From positions 1 through 61,075 of the forward strand of contig DAOMNQ010000012.1 in NCBI GenBank assembly GCA_035443945.1: a DNA stretch of 61,075 bases. Reading direction: 5' to 3'. Source of the stretch: CAADGN01 sp035443945. Its GTDB lineage: Bacteria > Planctomycetota > Phycisphaerae > Phycisphaerales > UBA1924. A model generated the notes under the pieces. It searched no databases. It was not told the DNA's origin and saw only the letters and a program-made list of their open reading frames with translations. The number at the start of each line of letters is the position of its first letter. Within the stretch, counting starts at the first letter, position 1. A program made the translations under genes and the position numbers. Of the stretch, positions 9,152-17,575 are shown piece after piece.

Positions 9152-9758
9152 CGTGAGGCTCCTTTCGTGGCCGCGGTCCCTGCACGGGAACATCGGGCGG
9201 CCTTCCCTGCCCCTTGTCATTCAGTTTACGGCCCGGACGGCGTGGCGGGAGGGACTTTTTGCAATCCCCGTCCGTCTGGGGGGGTTTCCGTGTCCCGGCG
9301 TGTGCTCGCCGGGAGGCCGCCGACCCGGAGAAGCGGTCGGGGTGAAAGTCATCGACTCATTCGGGCGGGCGGGGGCCGCGGATGCGGTCTGGGGCGTGTT
9401 TGACTGGAAAAACCCTGAGGGTGAGGGGGGCTGGGCTTATCTGGCGTCGGCGGGGTGCCGATGAGGTTGGTCCCCGGCCGGCGTGGTCGGGGCCAGAGCG
9501 CAAGTTCAGACGCGAACGGACCCGCCCGTGGCGACCCCCCCTCGGAAGCAAAGACGGCCCACGCGGTCGGCCGATAGGCCCGTCGCCCGGAGTCGTGGAG
9601 GGGCGGGCGCCCAGCGTGCCAAGGCGGGGCGGACGACGCGCGAAGCCCGCGTGAAGGGTGTTGCCTCCGGCGTGGGGCGACGGACAGCAGGACAACGCGG
9701 CCGATCGACGGCCGTTGGGAAGCGTTCAGACCGGAAGCACACACAAGGAGACTCGACG
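9152..9758. other. 607-bp non-coding region upstream of the aromatic-rich protein gene
   Basis: I find no gene with a credible start and coding character. It carries the divergent 5' regions of the genes on both sides. A TTGACT hexamer lies at 9400-9405, but I see no good -10 at 16-18 bases. The long leader before 9759 may carry regulatory structure; nothing definite seen. Confidence 0.4.
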
Positions 9759-10628
9759 ATGACGACGACGCAGATTCCGAACCCGCAGACGTTTGGTCAG
9801 AACGGTTGCTGCACGCCGTTCCCCGGGCAGACGTTCCAGAACGTGCCGTTCAACTGGTGCGGGCCGACCCACACGGGTTACACGAACTTCACGAACCAGT
9901 ACCCGACCGGGAACTTCGGGTACACGATCCCGAACTCGGGGTACTGGCCCCAGCCGTTCGGGTGGTTCAATCCGACGCACTACGGCCAGAACTTCCACGG
10001 CCAGAGCAACTACGGTTCGTTCCCCTGGAACACGAACTGGTCGTACGGCAACTGGAACTCTCCGACGCCGTTCTCGCACTGGACGAACTGGAACAACTTC
10101 AACACGTTCGGTTCGTTCCCCTGGTCGTGGAACTACGGCTACGGGATCAACAACATCGGCGGTCAGCCGCCGTTCTACGGGTGGAACAGCCCGATCTCGT
10201 GCAACACGCCGTTCTCGGGCGAGTGCTTCCCCGGCTGCTGCCCGCCGTCGTTCGGCTCGTCGTTCGGTGCGAACTCCAACCCGTTCTACACCGGCTCGTT
10301 CAACAACTGGTCGGCGCCGTTCAACACCTTCGGCTTCAACCCCTGGAGCACGATCCCGTTCTCGCAGTACGGGCACGGCACGATCCCGTTCTCCGGGTAC
10401 AACTACAACCCGTTCTACGGCAATCAGGGCGGGTACAACTGGCCGATCCCCTCGTCGAACATCCCCTTCGGGTTCGGCACTCCCGTGACGAACTACGGCC
10501 AGTTCGCGAACGCGGGGTACAACGGCGTGTACCCGCAAGGGTTCCCGTTCCCCGGCACGGTGTGCGGCCCGCAGGGGACGGACATCCACGGCAAGCCCGG
10601 CTTCGGGATGAACCGCGAGGCCGCCTGA
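9759..10628 (+). CDS. Aromatic/Asn/Gly-rich low-complexity protein with FG dipeptides
   Basis: 289 residues from ATG at 9759, chosen for the AAGGAG site at 9746-9751; the upstream extension is Arg-rich and not credible. The whole protein is built from Asn, Phe, Gly, Tyr, Trp, Pro, Ser and Thr: examples are NFGYTIPNSGYWPQPFGWFN and FGSFPWSWNYGYG. It has no leucine, about five charged residues, eight Cys (two CC pairs), and ten FG dipeptides spread along its length. No signal peptide, membrane helix or known domain. Such composition is known for prion-like, phase-separating and FG-nucleoporin-like sequences; an exported matrix or coat protein is an alternative. Function unknown. Confidence 0.85.
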   Translation: MTTTQIPNPQTFGQNGCCTPFPGQTFQNVPFNWCGPTHTGYTNFTNQYPTGNFGYTIPNSGYWPQPFGWFNPTHYGQNFHGQSNYGSFPWNTNWSYGNWNSPTPFSHWTNWNNFNTFGSFPWSWNYGYGINNIGGQPPFYGWNSPISCNTPFSGECFPGCCPPSFGSSFGANSNPFYTGSFNNWSAPFNTFGFNPWSTIPFSQYGHGTIPFSGYNYNPFYGNQGGYNWPIPSSNIPFGFGTPVTNYGQFANAGYNGVYPQGFPFPGTVCGPQGTDIHGKPGFGMNREAA

Positions 10629-10702
10629 CGCCCCGCTGACGGACAGTGTGATCCTTGCCGAGGCTCGGGCTTCAGTGTCCGGGCCTCGTCTTTGCGCGCG
10701 GC

Positions 10703-11623
10703 CTACTTGCGGTAGTACTCGCGGATGGTGATGCCGCGCCAGGTGTAGGGGCGGTATCCGAATGCGGAGTTCTGGAGGGGTTCGAGTGGCGGTTCGAAGC
10801 CGGAGTAGAGGTAGGTTTCGAGGAGGTCGCGCCGCGGGATCCACGCGGCGGATCCGTCGCAGAAAGCCGAGTTGAGGCCGTCGGGTCCGTGGTTGTTCCA
10901 GGGTTCGGGCCAGTTGTTGATGCCGTCCTCGCGGCCGACGCCGATGGCGAGTCCTGCGGGGTCGGCGTCGTCGTTGTCGTTGTCGAGGATGATGATGGTG
11001 CGCGAGGGGAAGGCGACGGTCGCCTGCGTCTTGAGCAGGTTCTTCGTCTGCTGTTCGAGGATGTCGATGCCGCCGCCCGGGTTGTAGGTCCAGCCGAGTT
11101 GTGCGCCGATGGTGCCCCGCCCGCGACCCGAGACGACGATGCCGTCGAGGAACTTGCCCTCGTCGAACCAGGCGAAGGTCTCGTAGGAGTGGCCGCCTGA
11201 CTGGTCGTAGCGGTCGTCGGCGGAGAAGAAGTGGTCGAAGAGGAAGTTTCGGCCGTAGAGGAGCGGGAGGTCTTCGAGGAGCGGCTCGTCGGAGACCATG
11301 AAGTTGGGGCGGATGGTGTTGCGTGTTGCGGGGCAGATGGGGGCCTCGATGGCGGGCATGTAGTCGGGGTAGAACCAGCCGACATTGTCCTCGAAGGTGA
11401 GGATGCTGGGGAGGAAGAGCCCGACGCGGGTGTCGTTGCTGTAGAGGTTTGCGGCGGTGGCGAGTTGGCGTGTGTTGGAGAGGCATGCGGCGCGTCGTCC
11501 GGCTTCGCGTGCCGCGCCGAGGGCCGGGAGGAGGAGGCCGATGAGAAGGGCGATGATGGCGATGACGACGAGGAGTTCGATGAGTGTGAAGGCGCGGGCG
11601 GGATGACGCTGCCTGTCGATCAC
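10703..11623 (-). CDS. Pseudopilin-like protein with prepilin cleavage/methylation motif
   Basis: 306 residues. The N-terminal prepilin motif and helix, RAFTLIELLVVIAIIALLIG (about 10-29), is followed by LLLPALGAAREAGRRAACLSN, the type of planctomycete type II secretion pseudopilin-like proteins (DUF1559-like N-terminus). The prepilin peptidase would cut before FTLIE. The C-terminal half (DGLNSAFCDGSAAWIPRRDL) holds the 'F.DGS..W.P..DL' motif seen near the end of these proteins. Probably anchored by its N-terminal helix and exposed outside the inner membrane. Monocistronic. Confidence 0.88.
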   Translation of the reverse strand: MIDRQRHPARAFTLIELLVVIAIIALLIGLLLPALGAAREAGRRAACLSNTRQLATAANLYSNDTRVGLFLPSILTFEDNVGWFYPDYMPAIEAPICPATRNTIRPNFMVSDEPLLEDLPLLYGRNFLFDHFFSADDRYDQSGGHSYETFAWFDEGKFLDGIVVSGRGRGTIGAQLGWTYNPGGGIDILEQQTKNLLKTQATVAFPSRTIIILDNDNDDADPAGLAIGVGREDGINNWPEPWNNHGPDGLNSAFCDGSAAWIPRRDLLETYLYSGFEPPLEPLQNSAFGYRPYTWRGITIREYYRK

Positions 11624-11760
11624 CGGGATTCTCCGGGCTGGTCAGGGTGGGCAGGGGTCATGGTACAGGAAGCGGGCGGTTGGATCATCCCTCTTGGGTG
11701 GGGCGGCGTCTCGCTGTAGGATGCTGGACCGGCCGGGGAGGTCGGCGAGGAGAGGCGAGC

Positions 11761-13473
11761 ATGAGACGGATCGCGCTGGCAGGGGCCGTGGCGGGGGTCG
11801 CGTTCGGACTGGGGACGGCGTGCGGGCAGCCGGACACCGACGCGGTGATCAACATTACGGGGATGGAGTTGCGGTGCCAGATTTTTGGTCCGTGCTTCCC
11901 GGACCAGTCCCGCAACAGCCAGGCGCATCCCTTCCCGCCGGGAACGCCGCAGTTCATCGTGCCGGCGTCGGGGTACTCGTTCGAGATCGACGGCATCGTC
12001 GAGACGACCGGGCTTGTGGGGCTTGTGATCCCGAACAACTCGACGATCGCGGAGATGATGGAGATCATCGAGCCTGGGGCGTCGAGGCTGCTGCGCGGGC
12101 ACTCGCGCAACCTGCTGGGGGGGCTGCCGCTCTCGAAGAACGGGGTGTTCGCGCAGACGTTCGTGGGTGAGGCGGCGGGGATCGAACTCTCGATCACGAT
12201 CGACACGTGGCTCCGGAACGATGGCGCGGCGTTCTTCGAGATCCGCGACATCGACATCCCGCTCGGCATCCTGTTCGGGACGGTGAAGGTGAAGAGCGGG
12301 ACGACGGCGGTGGAGGTCTGGGAGGCGTCGGCGCGGCAGGAGACGGAGTGGCACTTCGAGGGGGACCTCGGTTCGGTGTCCGGCTCTGGGCCTTCGATGC
12401 TGCGGTACCTCGACGATCCCTCGTTCGGCACGATTCTCGGCGGGATCGGGAATGAGGACAACCCGGACCCGACGATCCCGACGGGGGTGACGGAGCAGCA
12501 GTCGTTCTTCGCAACGACGACAGCGCTCGGCATCGCCGGTCCTGGCGGGAAGGACGACACGGTCTACGTGACGAGTCCGGCGCGCAACCTCACGGACACG
12601 GACCCGAAGAACTATCGCGGGATCGGGCTTGCGTTGTACCCGCGGACGCAGCCGGCGTTCCCGGGCACGTGGTTCGGGCAGTGGACGATGGTGTGGGACA
12701 TGTACATCCCGCACGAGACGTGGAACAACCATGAGTGGGTTGCCGCGCTGGTGCATGGGAACCACAACAACAACGGTGGCGCGGACATGTTCATCCGCAA
12801 CCCTGCGTTCGGGGGGGGCGGGGTGATCGGGTTCGACCGGCAGCCGGGGCAGTACTTGAACACGCCGCTCATCAAGCCGGGCGAGTGGTTCCGGCTTGCG
12901 TTCGTGTGCGACCACATGCAAGGGGGCGTGGGCCGCGTGTACGTCAACGGCCAACTCGTGGGGAGCACGGGGAGCGACTGGCTGTATGACAGCGTCGATC
13001 CGGGCGACCCGCGGTACGGCGACGGCGAGGCGGTCGATCCGGCGGACTGGCAGGCGTGGGGCGAGTTCCCCAGCCCGTGGGCGCGCAGCAGCGGGACGGA
13101 GCCGGGTTCGGTGGGTCCGACGCCGCTGGCATCGACGTTCTGCCTGTTCGCGGACCTGGGGAGCGCGGAGTTCGGGCCGGGCGGGCGGAGCGAGGTGGTC
13201 TACGTGTCGAGCATGTACTTCGCCGACGACGTGCTGAGTGGGGCGGAGATCGCTGCGCTGGGCGGGCCGGACGGGGACGGGATCGTGTTCAAGAAGGGGC
13301 CGGGGTGCCCGGCGGACTTCAACGGGGACACGGTGGTGAACACGCTGGACTTTGTGGCGTTCCTGAATGCGTTCGTGGGGGGCGACCCGAAGGCGGACTT
13401 CAACGGTGACACGGTGGTGAACACGCTGGACTTCGTGGCGTTCCTGAACGCGTTCGTGGCCGGGTGCCCGTAG
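11761..13473 (+). CDS. Secreted LamG-like protein with tandem dockerin-type C-terminus
   Basis: 570 residues from ATG at 11761 (AGGAGAGG upstream). Signal peptide about 1-21. The middle part, including TMVWDMYIPHETWNNHEWVA, WFRLAFVCDHMQGGVGRVYV and NGQLVG, looks like a concanavalin/LamG jelly-roll fold. The C-terminus has two nearly identical 27-residue Ca-binding-like repeats (DFNGDTVVNTLDFVAFLNAF, twice) and ends GCP. Likely extracellular, perhaps carbohydrate-related. It is transcribed away from the pseudopilin gene. Confidence 0.83.
   Translation: MRRIALAGAVAGVAFGLGTACGQPDTDAVINITGMELRCQIFGPCFPDQSRNSQAHPFPPGTPQFIVPASGYSFEIDGIVETTGLVGLVIPNNSTIAEMMEIIEPGASRLLRGHSRNLLGGLPLSKNGVFAQTFVGEAAGIELSITIDTWLRNDGAAFFEIRDIDIPLGILFGTVKVKSGTTAVEVWEASARQETEWHFEGDLGSVSGSGPSMLRYLDDPSFGTILGGIGNEDNPDPTIPTGVTEQQSFFATTTALGIAGPGGKDDTVYVTSPARNLTDTDPKNYRGIGLALYPRTQPAFPGTWFGQWTMVWDMYIPHETWNNHEWVAALVHGNHNNNGGADMFIRNPAFGGGGVIGFDRQPGQYLNTPLIKPGEWFRLAFVCDHMQGGVGRVYVNGQLVGSTGSDWLYDSVDPGDPRYGDGEAVDPADWQAWGEFPSPWARSSGTEPGSVGPTPLASTFCLFADLGSAEFGPGGRSEVVYVSSMYFADDVLSGAEIAALGGPDGDGIVFKKGPGCPADFNGDTVVNTLDFVAFLNAFVGGDPKADFNGDTVVNTLDFVAFLNAFVAGCP
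13312..13459. repeat. Tandem duplication with 81-bp period encoding the dockerin-like repeats
   Basis: Units 13312-13378 and 13393-13459 differ at only a few, mostly third-position, bases. Such high DNA identity suggests a recent duplication or gene conversion. Confidence 0.9.
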
Positions 13474-13621
13474 AGCGGCCCCGGATCGGGGGGGTCGGCG
13501 TTCGATTCTCGGGTGCGGTCGCGGTCCCGGTTCAACCTTGGGGCCGGGATGGTCGATCCGAGGGTGTGGGTCTGGCGGCCCCGGGGGAATGCTCGGCGGG
13601 CTGCTCGACAGGGGAGAAGGC

Positions 13622-15997
13622 GTGAAGCAGACCGGCTCGGGATCGGGTGGACCGGGGCGTGCCGCCGGGGGGCGGGTTGGTCGGTCCTGGCTTGTGCCGA
13701 TGCTGATCGCGGCGTTGGGAGTCGGGGCGACGGTTGTGGTGCATGGGGTGCTGGTGTCGCGTGAGCGGAGCCTCGCCGTCGCGCGGTTCCAGACGGACGC
13801 GGTGGGGCGGTCGGCGGCGATCGACTCGGAACTGGCCGACGCGGTCGATGCGCTGCACGCGGTTCGTGCTTTCTATGAGGCCTCTGAGTTGGTCGAGCCG
13901 GAGGAGTTCGAGCGCTTCGGGCGCGAGATTCTGAGGCGGCACACGACCGTGCTCGCGCTCGACTGGGTGCCGCGTGTGTCGGCGGGGCGGGGCGAGGAGT
14001 TCGTGGCTTCGGCGCGTGAGGTGTTGGGGGTTGAGTACGCCATCCTTGAGTGCGACGAGACGGGGAGGATGGTGGCGGCGGAGGGCAGGCCGTGGCACTA
14101 CCCGATCCTGTATGCGTGCTCGGCGCCATCTGCCAGAGCGATGCTCGGGTTCGACCATGGGTCGGAGGCGGGGCTGCTGTCCGCGATGGAGATGTCGGCG
14201 TGGTCCAACGCGCCGGTGGCGAGCGCAAGGCGGAAGGTTGTCCGTCTGGCGGAGGGTATCGGCGACCGAGGAGGGGTGACCGTCTACCTGCCTGTGTTCG
14301 AGGGGGGGGTGGCGCCGTCCGCGGAGCACCTGCGGCTCGGGGCGGTGTCGGGATTCCTCGCGGCGACGATGCGGCTGAGCGACCTGCTCGCGGCGGCGAT
14401 CCAGGGCATGCCCGCGGGGCAGATGGACGTGCACCTGATTGACATGGCGGGGGGCGGGGGTGTGCAGGAGTTGCTGTACTCGACCGCGCCGGGCGTGCTC
14501 GCGCCGGGCGATGCGTTCGGGCGTGCTTCAGGCTCCGAGGTTGCAGAGGGCGTTCGCCAGGTGGTGCGCTACTCGACGCTGGGGCGGGACTGGGTGGCGG
14601 TGTTCGACGCTCGATCGTTGAAGCCGTACTACCCCGAGGGGCGTGCCTCGACGTGGGCGCTGGGGTTCGGGTTCGTGCTGACCGCGCTCGCGCTGGTGTA
14701 TGTGCAGATGCTGCGGGTGGCCAACGCCCGCTCCGAGCGGCTCGTGGAGCAGCGGACGCGGGAGTTGCGCGAGCGGGGCGAGCGGCTCCGGGCGATCCTT
14801 CAGACGGCCCCGGACGCCATCATCGTCGCGGACGAGCGCGGGGTGGTCGAGTCGGTGAACCCCGCGACGGAGCGGATGTTCGGGTACTGCGCCGAGGAAC
14901 TGATCGGGCGCGAGTTGACGGCGCTGATGCCGGAGAGGCTGCGGGAACTTCACCGCGCCGGGTTGCGGCGGTACCTGCAGAACGGGCCTGGACGGACGGT
15001 CGGTGGGGGAGTGCTTCGGACGTATGGCTTGCGGAAGGATGGGCTTGAGTTCCCGATCGAGTTGTCCGTGGGCGAAGTTCGGCTCGGAGAAGGCCGGAGG
15101 TTCACTGGGATCATCCGCGACGTGACGGAGCGCAAGCGGGCGGAGGACGCCATCCAGAGCATGAACGCGCTGCTCGAAGAACGGGTGCAGCAGCGGACGG
15201 AAGAGTTGCAGCGGATGGTGGAGGAGTTGGCGCAGTTCGCGTCGATCGCGTCGCACGACCTTCAGGAGCCGCTGCGGAAGGTGCTGGTCTTCGGGGACCG
15301 GCTGCGTCAGCAGTACGAGGGCGCGCTGGGCGACAGGGGCAGGGACTACCTGTCGCGGATGCTGAACGCGGCGGACCGGATGTCGTCGCTGCTGAATGAC
15401 CTGCTGGAACTGACGCGTGTGACGTCGAAGGGGAGGCCGTTCGAGCGGGTGGACCTTGGCGATGTTGTGCGCGGCGTGCTGACGGACCTGGAGGTCGCGC
15501 TGCAGGAGTCGGGCGGGTCGGTCGAGGTGGGCGACCTGCCGGTGATCGACTCGGACGCGACGCAGATGCGCCAGTTGTTCCAGAACCTGCTGTCGAACGC
15601 GTTGAAGTTCAGGTGCGGCGAGCGTCTGCCTCGCGTGACGATCGAGGCCGAATCCCCTGTTCAGGCGGGTGGTGGCGGGGGTTCCGTGTGCCGGCTGGTG
15701 GTTCGGGACAACGGGATCGGGTTTGACCCGAGGTACGCGGGTGTGATCTTCGAGCCGTTCCACCGTCTGCACGGGCGGTCGGAGTATGAAGGCTCGGGGA
15801 TGGGGCTGGCGATCTGCCGGAAGATCGTGGAGCGTCACGGGGGCCGGATCGCGGCGGAGGGTCGGGCTGGCGAGGGGGCTTCGTTCGTGATAGAACTCCC
15901 TTTGAGACAGGGGGCGACCGGGGAACAGCCATGCCACGACGCAAAGACAGATCGGTTACAGTCCTCGTCGCCGAGGACGACCCGGACGACCGCCTGA
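13622..15997 (+). CDS. Membrane CHASE-PAS histidine kinase
   Basis: 791 residues from GTG at 13622, chosen for GGGGAGAAGG just upstream; an ATG at 13538 would add 28 Gly-rich residues. Transmembrane helix about 22-45, CHASE-type extracytoplasmic sensor about 50-300, second helix about 320-343, PAS/PAC about 375-490 (LQTAPDAIIVADERGVVESV), coiled coil, then HisKA with SHDLQEPLRK (His about 545) and HATPase (N box NLLSNALKF, DNGIGFDP, GSGMGLAICRKIVERHGG). The HisKA/HATPase type matches bacteriophytochrome-like kinases that pair with Rcp1-like receivers, and such a receiver is the next gene, overlapping by 67 bases. First gene of the signalling cassette. Confidence 0.93.
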   Translation: MKQTGSGSGGPGRAAGGRVGRSWLVPMLIAALGVGATVVVHGVLVSRERSLAVARFQTDAVGRSAAIDSELADAVDALHAVRAFYEASELVEPEEFERFGREILRRHTTVLALDWVPRVSAGRGEEFVASAREVLGVEYAILECDETGRMVAAEGRPWHYPILYACSAPSARAMLGFDHGSEAGLLSAMEMSAWSNAPVASARRKVVRLAEGIGDRGGVTVYLPVFEGGVAPSAEHLRLGAVSGFLAATMRLSDLLAAAIQGMPAGQMDVHLIDMAGGGGVQELLYSTAPGVLAPGDAFGRASGSEVAEGVRQVVRYSTLGRDWVAVFDARSLKPYYPEGRASTWALGFGFVLTALALVYVQMLRVANARSERLVEQRTRELRERGERLRAILQTAPDAIIVADERGVVESVNPATERMFGYCAEELIGRELTALMPERLRELHRAGLRRYLQNGPGRTVGGGVLRTYGLRKDGLEFPIELSVGEVRLGEGRRFTGIIRDVTERKRAEDAIQSMNALLEERVQQRTEELQRMVEELAQFASIASHDLQEPLRKVLVFGDRLRQQYEGALGDRGRDYLSRMLNAADRMSSLLNDLLELTRVTSKGRPFERVDLGDVVRGVLTDLEVALQESGGSVEVGDLPVIDSDATQMRQLFQNLLSNALKFRCGERLPRVTIEAESPVQAGGGGGSVCRLVVRDNGIGFDPRYAGVIFEPFHRLHGRSEYEGSGMGLAICRKIVERHGGRIAAEGRAGEGASFVIELPLRQGATGEQPCHDAKTDRLQSSSPRTTRTTA

Positions 15998-16431
15998 TCA
16001 CGCGCGAAGCGTGGGACGAGGCGTCGCTGAACAACGACCTGCGGTTCGTCGAGGACGGAGAGGAGTTACTGGACTACCTCTTTGCGCGCGGGCGTTACGC
16101 GGACCGGGCGGCGGCGCCGAGGCCGGGGCTGATCCTGCTGGACCTGAACATGCCGAAGGTGGACGGGCGTGACGCGTTGCGTGAGATCCGGAGCGACGAC
16201 AGTCTTCGGTGTGTGCCTGTGGTGGTGCTGACGACCTCGGGAGCATTGGAGGACGTGGCGTGTGCGTACGACAGCGGCGCGAACTCGTACATGCGGAAGC
16301 CCTCGTCCTACTCGGGGCTGTCGGAGACGGTGAAGGCCATCGGTCGCTACTGGCTTGAGCACGCGGAACTGCCGATAGACGGGTGTGATGGAAACGCCGG
16401 TACAGAGTCCGATAAGGGTTCTGCTCGTTGA
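15931..16431 (+). CDS. Rcp1-like single-domain response regulator
   Basis: 166 residues, a receiver domain only. TVLVAEDDPDDRL carries the acidic pocket, LILLDLNMPKVDG the phospho-acceptor Asp (about 71), VVVLTTS the Thr/Ser switch and ANSYMRKP the conserved Lys. The DLNMPK and ARGRYAD segments are typical of the Rcp1 subfamily. It overlaps the 3' end of the kinase gene and the 5' end of the receiver-kinase gene, so translation is probably coupled. With no output domain it probably passes phosphate to another protein or binds a partner. Confidence 0.93.
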   Translation: MPRRKDRSVTVLVAEDDPDDRLITREAWDEASLNNDLRFVEDGEELLDYLFARGRYADRAAAPRPGLILLDLNMPKVDGRDALREIRSDDSLRCVPVVVLTTSGALEDVACAYDSGANSYMRKPSSYSGLSETVKAIGRYWLEHAELPIDGCDGNAGTESDKGSAR

Positions 16432-17575
16432 CGACGATGAGGACATGCTGGTCCTCGTTCGTGCGTGGCTGGATGACGTCGAGTCGGGTCGGTACGAGGT
16501 CGATTGGGCGACGTCGGCTGCGGAGGCTCGTCAAGTCATCGGCCAGGATCGTTACGAGGCGTACCTGATTGACTACCGGCTCGGGGCGGAGAGCGGGATC
16601 GACCTGCTTCGGGAAGTATCTGGCGCCCTGCCGGATCGGCCTGTGATCCTGATGACAGGCCAGGGCGGCCGGAGCGTGGACCGCGAGGCGCTGGAGGCGG
16701 GGGCGACGGAGTACGTGCAGAAGGACACGGCCAGCGCGGTGGCGCTGGAGCGGGCGATCCGGTACGCGATGGCGCAGAAGTGCGCGCAGCGGCTGGAGCG
16801 TGAGCGTCGCTCGCTCCAGGAGGCGGCGCGTGCGATGGAGCGCGTGCTGGCGGTGGTGGCGCACGAACTCCGCACGCCGCTTACGTCGATGCGACTGATG
16901 TCGGAGTACCTGATGGCGCCGGAATCGCGCAACGCACCGGAGTTGGAGCAGTTCCTGTCGTCGATCCACGGCGAGACGGTGCGGATGACGGAGACGGTGA
17001 ACAACGTGCTGGAGGCGGCGCGTTTCGACAGTGGGTTGGCGCGGTGGAACTGGGGGACGGTGCGGGTCGCCGACGCGGTGGAGCAGGCTTTGGAGACGGT
17101 GCGGCCGCAGGTGAACCTGTCGGCGGTCGAGGTGATGTCGTCGGTTGAGCCCGAGGGCCTGTCGATGCGGGGCGACGCGGACGCGATCCGCCGGCTGGTC
17201 ATGAATCTGGCGAGCAACTCGGCGAAGCACACGCGCAGGGGACGGATCGAAGTTGGGGCGACGGAGACGACCGAGCAGGGCGAGCGTCGCGTGCACATCG
17301 AGGTGCGCGACACCGGGAGCGGGATGCCCGAGCACGTCGTGCGGCAACTCGGGACGGCGTTCGCGCTGAACTCGGGGATGGTCGGCTCCGCGGCGTCGCA
17401 CGGGACGGGGCTGGGGCTTGCGATCTGCAAGGGGATCGCGGCGGCGCACGGCGGCGTGGTGCGCGTGCTGTCGCGGGAGGGGGAGGGAACGAGGTTCGTC
17501 GTGGCGCTGCGCGCGGAACTCGAGGAACCGGCCGCGGTGGCGGAGAGCGTGCAGATCATCCGAGAAGCGGCATGA
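16385..17575 (+). CDS. Receiver-histidine kinase (REC-HisKA-HATPase)
   Basis: 396 residues, start GTG 16385 or ATG 16388. N-terminal receiver (IRVLLVDDDEDMLVLV; AYLIDYRLG with the acceptor Asp; VILMTGQGG; TEYVQKDTAS), then HisKA (VVAHELRTPLTSM, His about 160) and HATPase (NLASNSAKHT, DTGSGMP, GTGLGLAICKGIAAAHGG). No membrane helix, so it is cytoplasmic. The order REC-kinase implies a phosphorelay step: the receiver could take phosphate from, or be governed by, the upstream kinase. Overlaps the genes on both sides. Confidence 0.93.
   Translation: MMETPVQSPIRVLLVDDDEDMLVLVRAWLDDVESGRYEVDWATSAAEARQVIGQDRYEAYLIDYRLGAESGIDLLREVSGALPDRPVILMTGQGGRSVDREALEAGATEYVQKDTASAVALERAIRYAMAQKCAQRLERERRSLQEAARAMERVLAVVAHELRTPLTSMRLMSEYLMAPESRNAPELEQFLSSIHGETVRMTETVNNVLEAARFDSGLARWNWGTVRVADAVEQALETVRPQVNLSAVEVMSSVEPEGLSMRGDADAIRRLVMNLASNSAKHTRRGRIEVGATETTEQGERRVHIEVRDTGSGMPEHVVRQLGTAFALNSGMVGSAASHGTGLGLAICKGIAAAHGGVVRVLSREGEGTRFVVALRAELEEPAAVAESVQIIREAA

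Noticed and set aside
11620..12954. A 444-residue minus-strand frame
   Set aside because: Antisense shadow of the LamG-dockerin gene with Arg/Pro-rich composition.
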